A DNA stretch of 64,000 nucleotides, from NCBI RefSeq assembly GCF_963678635.1, contig NC_087070.1, forward strand, positions 39,294,397 through 39,358,396. The letters are read 5' to 3'. The position numbers and the translations under genes are program-made. Below, in pieces: positions 1 to 12,891 of the stretch. The stretch comes from Symsagittifera roscoffensis. Its lineage: Eukaryota > Xenacoelomorpha > Acoela > Convolutidae. The notes beneath the pieces were generated by a model that had not been told where the DNA came from, made no database searches, and was given only the letters and a program-made list of their open reading frames with translations. The first letter of the stretch is position 1; each line of letters begins with the position of its first letter.

Positions 1-303
1 TCAATGAAAATCAGAGTTTGAAAAGAGGACAAAATGGAAATGGACTATCACACCCCTCAAATCAACTTATTGGTCTGATAACCCCTGAGAATGAGAAATG
101 AGAATGATTTCATAAAAAAATCCACAAAAAACAACGAACGTGGCCAATTACTAGACCAGTAGCACAACATTACGACCACAGTGTTCCGTTTTTCTCAACA
201 AATTGTCGATAGTGTAATTAAAACTCAAACTTCAAACTAGTAATTAATACACTCATTGACGCTGAACAATTTCATTATTTTAGCTACTTACTAAATTGAT
301 GTA
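1..303. other. No recognised feature
   Basis: AT-rich sequence with no convincing ORF. The remaining C-terminal exon of the XRCC3-like gene would be expected here or further out on the minus strand, but I could not find its expected motif in this stretch. Confidence 0.5.
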
Positions 304-1035
304 CAGTGCTGATTTAAATTAACCGGACAAAACGCTTTAAACTTGAAATTTAAAACGCATTTTTCTCAAATTGGGTTGAGTTTAGGTGAAAACTTATGAA
401 GACAAAACTTGCTTAGAATTTTAGCAGAATTAATATGGTGTAATTTGTTTTGCAAAATTCGGGTCCAAATTTTTACCCCTAAAATGGGTCATTTTGGCTT
501 TTCTTAGTTAATCAAAAATTACGCCAAAACTACCCAGTCGATCACAGACATAATTATATCAAAGTGAGCCCCTTACGTAGCCCAACAAACTTTAAGAAGG
601 GTATTTTCTCCAAAAAAAATTGCATATTGTTTAAAAATTGTTTTTAAATAAAAAGTTGGTATTTTATATAGTAAAAATGACCTTTTTTGTCTATCAAACA
701 AAAATAAGTTAACTTATACAATATTTTGGAGATTATACCCTCCTTAAATTTTGTTGAGCAACAAAAGAGGCTCACTTTGATATAATTATGTCTGTGATCG
801 ACTGAGTATTTTTGGCGTAATTTTTGATTAACTAAGAAAAGCCAAAATGACCCATTTTAGGGGTAAAAATTTGGACCCGAATTTTGCAAAACAAATTACA
901 CCATATTAATTCTGCTAAAATTCTAAGCAAGTTTTGTCTTCATAAGTTTTCACCTAAACTCAACCCAATTTGAGAAAAATGCGTTTTAAATTTCAAGTTT
1001 AACGCGTTTTGTCCGGTTAATTTAAATCAGCACTG
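304..1035. mobile_element. Fold-back (palindromic) MITE, Tc1/mariner type, copy 1
   Basis: The element is 732 bp and almost a perfect inverted repeat. It begins CAGTGCTGATTTAAATTAAC and ends with the reverse complement, with arms of about 300 bp around a short AT-rich centre. It is flanked by TA on both sides (302-303 and 1036-1037), the Tc1/mariner target duplication, and the CAGTGCTG end is typical of that superfamily. No transposase is encoded. The small ORFs read in the arms are mirror images of each other and are not genes. A second copy of equal length lies at 50227-50958. Confidence 0.9.
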
Positions 1036-1306
1036 TATTATAGAAGATCTTCCATCATACAATCACTGATCAAAATAATTGAAAAAGTAAACATTTCGAT
1101 CAACTTCTCGGCACGACCAAAATTTAGAAACAAAATCGCTGCAATTAGATTCCCAGCCAAAAAAAAGCCTTCATAGTATACGAACGTTTTTTAAAATTTT
1201 TTAACAGTATATGTGATTTAAATTTGAACAAAAAAATTATTGAGCTCAAAGAGCTTTGCTTCCCCTTTTCGAGGTCAGATGACCACTTTGATGGAGGCAA
1301 ACTTAC

Positions 1307-4300
1307 TGCCAGTGAGCCACTTGTGCATATTCATGACATCTTCTGGAAATATGTCTGACACCTGGTTCATCACAATCACATGCACTCCATGCTCAACAGA
1401 GAGTCGCTTCAAACTAAGGGCCGCTCTTTTTCCTCAATTCGACACTTTTAGAACAATTATTAAACATTCGGTGACTATTAGAAACATTATAAAACACTCG
1501 GTAACTTTTAGAAACATTATAAAACACTCGGAGTAACTCGGTCAGTTTTCCATCAAATTTGGTAATCTATTTATTTGCCCCATATAACTTTTGCACCCAG
1601 GGAGAACCTACACGAACTCGTTGTATTGTGGTGATAAACGTTTACCAATCTTTTTGTCAACTTTGATAATTTAAAACTAAGATCAAATATTATACTTAAA
1701 GAAAGTTTGGTCCAATTTGAACTAGATCAACTTAAACTGAATAAAATTAAACAGCAGCATTTTTGGAGCTCTGGTCTTTTACTGGGTTTCCAAGTATTGG
1801 ATTTTTTAATCATAATTAATTATGTGATTTATAGGCTGACTATTCCCTTTGTTATCCGTACAGATATTATAACAAAACATTCAGTTGTGATCAAACTAGT
1901 TCAGGTGCTAACATAACCAGTTGGTAACATTAGCATGTCATAGACTTAAAGTAAATTAGTTAACCTATAGAAGTCTGATGATTAAATAAGTACCTATCTA
2001 TACGTAATCACAAATGTACTAGTACTTATAAGGCACTGTCTCTCAAATGATTCGAGGTCAGTGTCAGCCAGACTTAAACATAGAACATTGAATTTAAGTT
2101 GTTCTTTTATTCGTTTAACTCTCACTCAACACACACACTGCGTAGTTTCTCACTAACACAGAATCAACATAGATTATACCTTACCTACCGGTCGAGGGTA
2201 TAACATGGCGCAGCCAGCAGTTCCAAAGAACCCGCTGGGAATAACACCATTCTGGCAAAAAGCCTCAGCGGAACCACCGGTAGAGTGGGACAAGTGGAAC
2301 CAGCAACTATTCCTCGGCATTATTGCAAAAGACGGCGTAAACCTGACAAAATTGTTACGAAATCCTCCAGCTATCCGAAAACCGCAAGAACCAGGATACG
2401 AACTTCCTATAGAGGGGGAAACCGACAAGCAAATCCGAGATCGAAATCTGCGGAACCAGGAGAAACGGGTAGCGTGGGAAAACCAGTGTCAACACTTGGA
2501 CAACCTGGGTCCAACAGTAGACGGAATCCCATGGGAAGAAGCCGACATTAAATGCAGGAGCTACATCTACTTGTGTTTGGGGACGGAAGGTCAAAGAAGA
2601 TTGACCCAATACTATCCGGACCTCAAAACACAGGAGATTGCAACTAGAGACTTCTGGAACAGGCTAACCCGTCTTTTCGTCAAGGCACGAAATGTAACAA
2701 TCGATCGGTATGAGGCTTTTACACGCAAACAGGGAAAAACAGAATCCCTGGAAGAATTCCATTGCGGACTTACGGAACTTAGAGTAAAAGGAAATTTCAA
2801 ATGCACAGCATGCAACGATGGAGGTTTCGAATCCGAAATAGTCAGAGACTTGTTTACAGCAAACATGTCAAACGATGAAGTTCAAAAAGATCTTCTTGCT
2901 GAAACAAAAACGCCCGAACAAGCATTGGATTACGCGGTAAGACGTGAAAAAGGCCTAGAGAATCAGGTCCATATCAGAAAACAGGGAACTTCAAACAGTC
3001 ACACCGGATTTTCAAATGTAAAGTCAGAACCAGTAAACTTCATCCAGAGGCGGGGTGGCTACAAGTCTCAACCGCGAGGTGGACGCAGTAGAGGAGGAAC
3101 AACGTCGAGGAGTTTCACAGATAAATCTGGACAGAAAAAAGATTGTTTCAAATGCGGCAACGCATTCTCAGCAAATCACTTGGCACAGTGTCCGGCACGC
3201 GACAAAATTTGCAATAAGTGCACCAAGAGAGGTCATTTTGCAAGACTCTGCAAATCTAGCGAGGTAATGGCAATCCAGGAGGATAGTCCACAACAACAAG
3301 ATATTCAAGACACCGATATGACCGCGTACGTCAATTACCTGCAAGCTGGTGACGTTATTCCGGGGTGGGAACTAATCCATCCGGATGATACATCCACCAA
3401 CTGGATAAATTTCGAACTAAGACGGGCAGAAGAAATCACGAACACAGACCTACAAGGACATCTAATAAGGGTGCGCTCGCAGACGAATAAAATCGTTTTT
3501 ATTGCTGACACAGGATCCCCAACAACTTTCGTGAACGAAAAAACAGCCAACCTACTGGCCACGACAGTAAAATCAGCAGTAAGAACAAGAATGAGAGGAC
3601 GACGAAGCTAACCGAATGGTCTGCTACAATGGATACAAAATCCCGTCCCTTGGCCGCCTAACCGCTCCAATTGAATCAGGTGGTTGGACGATCCACACAG
3701 CCTCTTTTATAGTGGTGGACGACAGACGAGCGAACATCCTGGGGCGTAATCTTCTCCCACAAATTGGCATACATCTACACCAGGAGAGAAAGCCAGTTGG
3801 TAAGTCAGCACTACATGTTAACAGTATAGATAATTCAGATACACAAATTGCGACGTGGGTAAGAAACTCGTACCCCGGACTCTGTACACGAATCGGACGC
3901 TCAAAAAACCATATGGTGCATACAAAATTCTTATCACAATTCAAAGCTTTACAACAACGAGGGCGCCGCATTCCCATCCATATCCAAGAAAAAGTGGAAC
4001 ACGAAATCAGATCTTTAATTGATCAAGGCCACATCATTCGCCTTGAAAAATGCAGTGATCAACAATTCATAAGCCCTTTTGTAATCACTGTTAAGAAAGA
4101 CGGATCAATTAAATCAGCCATGGATTCGAAACAAATAAATAAGTCGATCCACAAAAATAAGTACCAGATGCCGAATATTGATGTTCTGTTAGACAATATA
4201 GCGCAATCGGCACAGGATGGTACAAATAAGCCAGGAACGACATATTTTTCAAAAATTGATCTACTTTACGCGTATAGTCAACTGCCACTGGACGCCTCAA

Positions 4301-7300
4301 CCCGTACGCAGTGTAATTTCAGTATAATTGGGGGAAAGGCTAAGGGAACCTATCAGTTTCAAACTGGTTTCTACGGGCTCACAGATATGCCCGCAGAATT
4401 TCAGAAAGCCATCGATCTAACCCTTAACAACGAAAAAGACACGTTCGCGTTTTTAGATGATATTTTAATTATATCACACGGCACAAAAGAACAGCACATC
4501 GAGAAACTGACTAAAGTCCTTAATGAATTAGATACTGAAAACATGGCAATTTCAATCGATAAGTGTAAATTTGGTTGCAAAGAAGTAGAGTAGTTGGGGT
4601 TTGTAATAAACGAACACGGCACCACACCTATGCAGAAGAAGACGGACGCATAATAAATCTACCATACCCAAAAACATTCAAACAATTGAAGAGTTTTATG
4701 GGTTCGATCCATCATCTAAACAAATTTATTCCCAATTTAGCTCAATTATGTAACCTTTTAAGACCACTATTGTCTACGGCAAACAAAATTAATTTTCATT
4801 GGAGCGATGAAAACGGAAAAGCGTTCAAAAACATTCTAAATGCCGTTAAAAATATTACGGAAAACAGACACTTCGTAAGTGATAGGGAAACTCGCATTGT
4901 TTGTGACTCGAGCCGCGAAGGAGTAGGCGCGGCTCTTGAACAAGATACACCAGATGGTTGGGCAACCATTGCGTATGCATCAAGGTTCATAAATTCATGC
5001 GAACAGAAATACTCGGTAAACGAACTCGAGCTCCTGGCCGTAGTATGGGCCATTGAACATTTCAAGTATTACCTATACGGTAGACGTTTTACTCTGATAA
5101 CGGACCATCAAACATTAGTAAGTGCCCTAAAGAGTAATCGGGGCATTAAAACCTACCAAAGTAGGTTAACCAGATGGATTGATCGACTCATTCCATTTGA
5201 TTTCGATATACAGCATCTGGCCGGTAGTAAAATGGGTCTCATTGACTACATTTCATGACACCCGGTCGGAAAACCAATACCCCCGGCGTACTGGGATGAA
5301 AACTTTGTCGTAGCATTAATCGATGACTTCGTCAAATGCGTCGAATTTCAAGATAGCAGCAGTAATAACCTATCCTTGAATAATGTTAATTCGATTAATT
5401 ATCTAGGCACCAAAGCGCTCAACCGGAACGAGATTTCCCACGTTCAAATTCGGTTCAGACACAAACTGCATTCACTGTTCGTAGTCAATTGTTTGAATCA
5501 AGTCGCTTCTCATCGAAACAAAATTCTAAACAAAATTCAGTGAAAACCCACCAAAATTCAAAATTCAATCGAAATTCAATAATGAATAGGCATTACGCGA
5601 AAAACTCACAGCGGTGTACAAACCCAACTTACTTTCTTTTCAATAAATTACGCGTCCTTTAATGCATTTCTCTCAAAATCTCCACCGCCAGAACTCACCA
5701 TCAGTGACGTAAAACACCAGGTTATACCGTCCACGGAAAGCCTTACATTCAGAAGAGTTGAAAACGACCGGGTCGATGCAATTTGTCAGACTCTGGCATT
5801 AGCGGAAACACAGGACACAGAGTGCCAGACGCAGACTGAGGAGGACCGCTCAACCGGTCAAGACACTGAGTGTCAAACAAACGCCAGCATAGAGGAAGAG
5901 GACACCCCGATGTTCCGCAAAAACTTACGAAAAGTGATGGACTTAAACTTCCTAGCAGCCGCAACGAAACGAGACCGGAACTTATCGCCGCTTCTCAACA
6001 TGGTTAAACAGCAAAAGTGGGACAACATCAAGGATTGCTATGGCCCTTACTTTTATAATGTAAGACACCGCCTAACCGTCAGAGAAAATACCTTACACAT
6101 CCGGGACAAGGGGGAATGCTAGAAGCGGCAAAACATATGTGGTACCCGTATTTACATCGCGATATTGTAGCAACTGCACAAAACTGCAAAAACTGCCGTG
6201 AAAAGGGTAAGAACTTTAAAGTAATATCGGGCAAACAACACTACACAACATTGGACGCGGTGGTAGAACCAAACGAAGAAATCCAATTGGATTTTGCGGG
6301 GGCCCCTTCCTGAAGAAAACGATAAAGAGGTTTACATATTGGTGGGTGTCGACCGTTTTTCACGTTTCCCATACGTTAAAGTCGTAACTAATAACAAAGC
6401 GGATACAATTATCCGATTTATGCAAAATCACATAGTAAACCAAGGCGTACCACGAGCAATCAGATGTGACCAGGCACAAGGATTCAGGGCCAAAAAATTC
6501 CTCATATATTGTAAAACTTATAATATAAAACTGATTTTCGCACCAGTGGACGACCACAGAGCTATGGGTATGATCGAAAGACTCATCCGAACCTTAAAAT
6601 CAAAATTAGCTATTATGAAAATTGATAAATCAAATCAACCATACAAATTAGCATCAGACGTGGCGGAATTAATAAAAACACTCCGCATTACGCCTAATGC
6701 ATCTACAAAGGTTACGCCTTTCGAAGCTCACTATGGTAGAAAAGCTAATACACCACTAAGTAACCTCAGCACGTCGCCTAAATCCTCAAATCTTTCCTGG
6801 GAAAACACTAAATTGTCATGTTTAGATGAAAAAGTGCTTTTTAAGCCCGCGCTGTCGGCGGAAACCATGTGGAACAGAGAGGTGAATAGCGAGGATGAAC
6901 TGGGTTAAAATTCAAGCACCAAGGCAAATCCACATCAGACCACCAATACGTACCCGAACCTATCTTCAACCCGGTACCACCCGCACAAAACAATGGGGAA
7001 CAGAACGCAATCGAGGTCCCTCCAAGCACAGCAACCAACTCAGGCAAACAACGCGCTAAATACCAACAGGATACTCTTCCAAACACGGATGCAATTACCC
7101 TGGATAGCAGCGATGAGGAGTTCGACAGGAGATTACTTCAAAAATTCCCAATAGGTGCGCACCTACCTTTGTCAAATAAACCGTACGAAAATAAATCACT
7201 CAAGGAATCTTTTCTAAAAGAAAAAACTAACGATTTCGAAAACTTAGGAACACGTAAACCCATAAGACTTTTAACACGTCAGGAAAAACAAGATTTACAA

Positions 7301-10300
7301 AGGGCACCGTTACTATTCTTTAAGGATCGTTTCAAAGGTCCAGCCCATACGATAGACTCGAAAACAGGACTCCGCCTCGAACAAATCGCTAGAAAAACGG
7401 GAACAATCGCCAGCAAAACTAAAAATCCGGGGACATTTGGGGCATAATTCAAAATTATTGAAAATGGTGCAATAATAAATTACTCTCCGCATACTGCGTG
7501 GATAAGGGAGGATGGAAAACAACCTAGAGTTATTAGGCATGACGGTCTCGCATTCATACCAGACCCAAGGGTCTATGGGAAATGTAGACCAGCAGCACTA
7601 AAGGACTTCGTGGCCTATAAACACCTACCAAGAGCCAAACCACATGTTTCAGGTAAAAAGACACCTATCAACGAGACACAAGGAGGACAAGCATTAACAA
7701 GTCCGAAAAGGCCACCAACAAAAACAACGCAAGAAATCATTCAGCATTCGGGACAAACGAAACAAAAGCGAACCGTCCACACGTCTCCCAAAAACAATAC
7801 CGCAAGGTAAAATGAGCCCTAAAAAGTAATCGAAAGTCCATCTCACGAAAATCCAGTTCGAATGCGAGACCTCAATCTCACTCTCGTCGGATACCGATCT
7901 AAACCACAAATCCCCGTCACCGGATAAACAACCTGCCGCCAAAAGAATTGACCTCAAAGCCACACCAGAACCACAATCACCTGAAATCCGGCGTTCAACG
8001 AGAACGAGAAAGAGTACACTAGCGGAGAAATTCGGTAACGCTATCCCAATCGGAAACATCTCGAACAATACGGAGGCATTAATTACGGTGACAACAATAC
8101 ATGATTCCAACAATGCTGGGACTACCGCGAATGAATCAAATAACCCCACAGCACTAGACAACAGACCAACCACGGTGGCCGAGGACCCTGCGGCATTCCC
8201 ATCACCATTATCAGAAACATCCGAAGATATCTTGTGCACTGAGGTCCACATGAATAGTGACACGCCTGAAAACGCACGAGAAACAGTCCAAGCGGATAAC
8301 TCACCACCCAGAACTACAAACTCGCGTTACATCCTTGATAAACCAAGAACAACGGAAGATTCGTTTAGCAAAGAATTCGAGGATGCTATGAATTTCCTGC
8401 AATCAATCAGCCCAATTAGAGGCAACTCCATGACCTTTCTAAGCGAAAAGGAACAAATAGCTAGAAGATCGAGCAAACAACATTCACCTATAACAACTAC
8501 CAGAGATGATCAGCACACAACTATGATGATAGGAAAGGCCAACAAGAGCCAGCAAGAGGAGGACATATAATTGCGGGGACATACTAAATTGATAGACTCA
8601 ATTTACCAAAAAGAGGGGAATGTTATCCGTACGGATATTATAACAAAACTAGTTCAGGTGCTAACATAACCAGTTGGTAACATTAGCATGTCATAGACTT
8701 AAAGTAAATTAGTTAACCTATAGAAGTCTGATGATTAAATAAGTACCTATCTATACGTAATCACATATGTACTAGTACTTATAAGGCACTGTCTCTCAAA
8801 TGATTCGAGGTCAGTGTCAGCCAGACTTAAACATAGAACATTGAATTTAAGTTGTTCTTTTATTCGTTTAACTCTCACTCAACACACTCAATCCACACAC
8901 TCAGTCCACAGCCTAATTGTTGTGATAAACTTATTAAATAGCACTAGCTGCTATTTGATAAGTTCATTTCAGAGCGCACTGTTCGGCGAATCGGATACTT
9001 ACGTGGATAGCCCTATGCTAAGGGATTTAAGAGATCCGATTGATGATACACAGCGTTTGAACCAGAAGAACAAAAGATATATTCACTTCACTTACATGAC
9101 GTTGTTGGTTATTAACTCTATCTTTCTCTGCTTTATTGCCGATACTTCTTCTTGATTTATTTAAAGAGCTAAAAAAGAGACAACTGATTTGATTGTTATG
9201 GTGGACGGCGATAGTGGACGTGGGCAGTTACCGTCTACCAAGGACTATTATTCTGCGATTGACGAGCTGCTTGATTGTAATCCTGAAGAATTGAATAAGT
9301 TTCTCGCCACTGTCAATAAAAGCAATCTCACTTGTTTATTACGCGAAGCCTTGTCCAGGGTGAAGTCCACTGCCTTAATTGTCGATTCGATATCTGCGGT
9401 AGAAAAATCTATCAAGTCTGTGCCTGTCACCCCTGCTGTCCAAACCGTCATCTCCAACCCCTCAACCTCTTCACAGTCTGAAACCCTCCATAAAGTAGAT
9501 GAAATCAGAATTCAAGGCATACCTGAGAGCTCATCTCAAATCACAGCAAAACGATTCGAAGATGATTCGAAACTAGTCACCGATGTGCTGGAATTTATTG
9601 AAAAGGATGCTTCAGGTTGTATTCAAGACGTTTATAGGGCGGGCAGAGTGAAACCCAATTCAGGAAAGTCCCGAAGTATCATTGTAAAATTGAATTCAGC
9701 GTGGTCTGCTCGCAAGTTATTGAGCAAAGCCTACAAGCTGAAAGACTATTCATCTGCCGTATTCCTTAGTAAGTCCCTCACAAAAACTGGCCAAGAACTT
9801 GAAAGAACCCTTCTGAAAAAGCGATTTGAACTTAGCGAATCTGGGCATGACAAAAGTCTCATTAAAATTAGAGATTTAAAACTTTATTTGGATGGCCAAG
9901 AGGTTCCAATAAATTCCAATGAAGACTGACTATATTCTGAATTATTTAAAGTGTTCTTAAATTGCCAAAGTTTGGTTTCATTAAATAGACGAATACAAGT
10001 TGTTAACTTGTTAAATTCGTGGAACTGTGGTATCTTCTGTGCCTCCGAAACGTGGCTGAATGACTCTACCGAATCTAACCACGTTTTTCCTTTCTCTGAT
10101 TATTTCGTTATTGCTCGATCTGATAGATCAAATGGCGAACACGGGGGTGCTCTTATAGCCATGAAATCTACCTTAAATTCACATTTTGATATCATACCGG
10201 TTCATTGCAATTCTAATGTTGGATGCGCTGCTATACTTTCGAGTTCTTCATATGTTTTATGCATTGCTACAGTGTATAACCCTCCTGCATCTTCTAGGTT

Positions 10301-12841
10301 CAGGCAACGCTGTTCAGAAGTTCAATATTTCCTATCCTTAGTATATTCTGCTTACCGGACAGAATGTTCAAAAATTGGTTGTTTAAATAATTATTTCTTA
10401 CTTGGCGGTGATTTTAACCTACCGGATATTGATTGGCATACTAGCTTTAGTTCTTCCAGCTATGACATGAGTTTGATTTCAATCTTCCAGGATTACAATC
10501 TGCAGCAATTGATTCATGAACCAACTCATAATAGTGGGAATATACTTGACATTCTTCTAACTGACCGTTTTCTAGAAAATGAACCTGTTGTCTTTGATTG
10601 TGCACTTTCTGATCACCGTGCCGTTGGGGTTACATTTTCAATGCATACAAACGCTGAGATATTTCCACCATCTTATTCCAGAAGTTCTTTTGATTTCGTT
10701 ACTTTTAATAGTTTCCTAGATGCATGCTACGATGCATTAAGTTATCCCCATTTACTTGAAAATTTTTCAACTCTGTTTATACCTACAATATCAGGTGCAG
10801 TGTCAGCATCTGCACAGCTGAAACGGAAAAAACGACAACAACTACCTTTTTACTACAGTTCATCTACCGTTCACCTTATTAATAAACTAACTTCAAAGAG
10901 ACGACAATTCCCGGCCTGCGATCATAGTTCTCTGACACTTGAGCTTGACCGAAACTTAGAACTAGATAAATTATGTTATCTCAACTCATTTGCAAATTTG
11001 AATGTTAACAACTGTTTCAAAATTCTCAAAAGCATTTCCAACAAGTGTACATTTCCTGGCACCTTACATTGGGGGTCATTTAAAGCTCGCTCCATTTTAG
11101 AAAAATCCAATTTATTTAATCGCTTTTTCGCTTCAGTCTTCAAACCCTTCTGTTCGGTCGATTTGTTACAGCTCTATACTTGTTCGTCAATTTCGTTAAA
11201 TTCCATTGATATCTCTTTCGATAAAATTCTCAACTTCTTAAGCTCTGCTGATGATTCAGCCTCAGTTTGCTGTGATAATGTACCTCCTGCATTTCTAAGG
11301 TACTGCTCTAATCAACTGTGTCCCCTGGTTATTGCGCTTTACGAGAATATTTTGAAGCACAAAGTCTGGCCTGATGCTTGGAAAACTGCGTATGTTTCGC
11401 CTCTTCATAAGAAAGAAAGTTACAGTGATGTTACCAATTATCGGCCAATCAGCCTATTACCGAAATTATCACTAGGTCTGGAACGAGTTTTATTCGATCA
11501 TGTTTATTTGAAAATCCGGTACAAAGTTTCGTCATCGCAATATGGGTTCATGTCTCGGCGTTCAACTGTAACTCAACTTTTGAGTTTTTGTGATAAAATT
11601 TTTGAAGGCTATGAGCAGGGTCTTTTTACTACCGTGTTTTATGCTGACATTAGGAAAGCTTTCGATTCAGTGCGACATGACAGGCTGCTTTATAAACTTG
11701 CGTCATATGGCCTTGATCATGATTTCCTAGAACTTCTACTTAGTTATTTATCCAATCGCTACCAGCGTGTGCGCATAGATGGCATGCTATCTGAAATAGC
11801 CTCAGTGACAAGTGGGGTGCCCCAAGGTAGCATTTTAGGGCCTTTGTTATTCTTACTGTTTGTAAACGATCTTCCCTCAACCCTTAGCACCTCTTCTTTT
11901 CTCTTTGCTGATGATCTCAAATGCTGCAGCGTAAATTCTACTTCCTTACAGACTGACTTGTCCGCTCTACAGCGGTGGTGCACTGAAAATTTTCTTGATT
12001 TACATCCAGAGAAGTGCAAAAAACTCTCATTTTTTCACTGTTCCACAACGACTCTCTATATCGGTAATACTTTGCTTGATAGAATTCAAAGTTTTAAAGA
12101 CCTTGGTGTTATTTTTACTTCGAATTTTAGTTGGTCCCTCCACGTTGCTGACAAAATTTCGAAGTGTTATAAGGTCTTCTTTATGCTGAAAAGAAATGTT
12201 CCGATGAGTGCATCTAGATCACTCAAAATTAATTTATACAAAACTTGTATTCTCTCCATTTTATCTTATGCATCTCCAATTTGGTCCCCAAGCAAAACAG
12301 ATCTTCAGAAGTTGTAGTCTTTAAATAAGCGTTGCATAAAGTGGATTGGCATGACTGGTGATTATAATTCTACACTCTTGAACTTGAATATTTACCCTAT
12401 CTCCTATAAGTTAGAGATAAGTGATTTACTCCTTTTCCATCGACTTTTCAACGGGAAATATGACCTGAATATTTTCGATTACGTTACCCTATCAGAATCT
12501 TGTTCGTCGTTGCGGAGCTCAAATTACTGCATTTTGTTTTGAAAAATCGAAGATATTTGAAGACGAGAAATTTTTATTTTGATCGAGTTGTAAGGCTGGT
12601 AAATCACCTGAAAATTGATGCTCGTGACTCATTTTGTGAATGGAAGAGGAAAATTCATCTTTTCTACAAGAGCAAGCTTCAAACTTACAATGAAAAAGTG
12701 AGCTGTACGTGGTCGGCAAAATGTATTTGCCTGTATTGTCGTTCTTAATATCTATTTTAAAAATTATAAACTATTTCTATTATTGCTGTTAAGTTTTGTA
12801 AATTGTAAGATTGTTTTGTAAATTCCCCAAGGGGTAAATTA

Positions 12842-12891
<50 letters not shown>

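Larger units (their letters stand above)
8888..12888 (+). mobile_element. Non-LTR retrotransposon (CR1/L2/Jockey-like LINE) nested in the 3' LTR
   Basis: A 4 kb insertion splits the 3' LTR: LTR sequence stops at 8887 and resumes with TGCGTAG at 12889. It has ORF1, then ORF2 with an endonuclease and reverse transcriptase, a 3' UTR with a CCCC-AA-GGGG hairpin at 12825-12834, and a (CT)n tail. No clear target-site duplication is visible. The same-strand orientation and splitting show that the LINE arrived after the LTR element. Confidence 0.9.

Noticed and set aside
1240-1536. 98-codon plus-strand ORF
   Set aside because: It is the antisense shadow of an XRCC3 exon (1413-1307) running into a short tandem repeat, and it has no ATG at its start.
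7694-8263. 189-codon minus-strand ORF inside the LTR element
   Set aside because: Antisense to the element's 3' coding region, no recognisable domain, and a composition typical of a shadow frame.
6909-8570. Envelope gene that would make the LTR element an endogenous retrovirus
   Set aside because: No signal peptide, transmembrane segment or glycoprotein cysteine pattern is visible, and the sequence is hydrophilic throughout.
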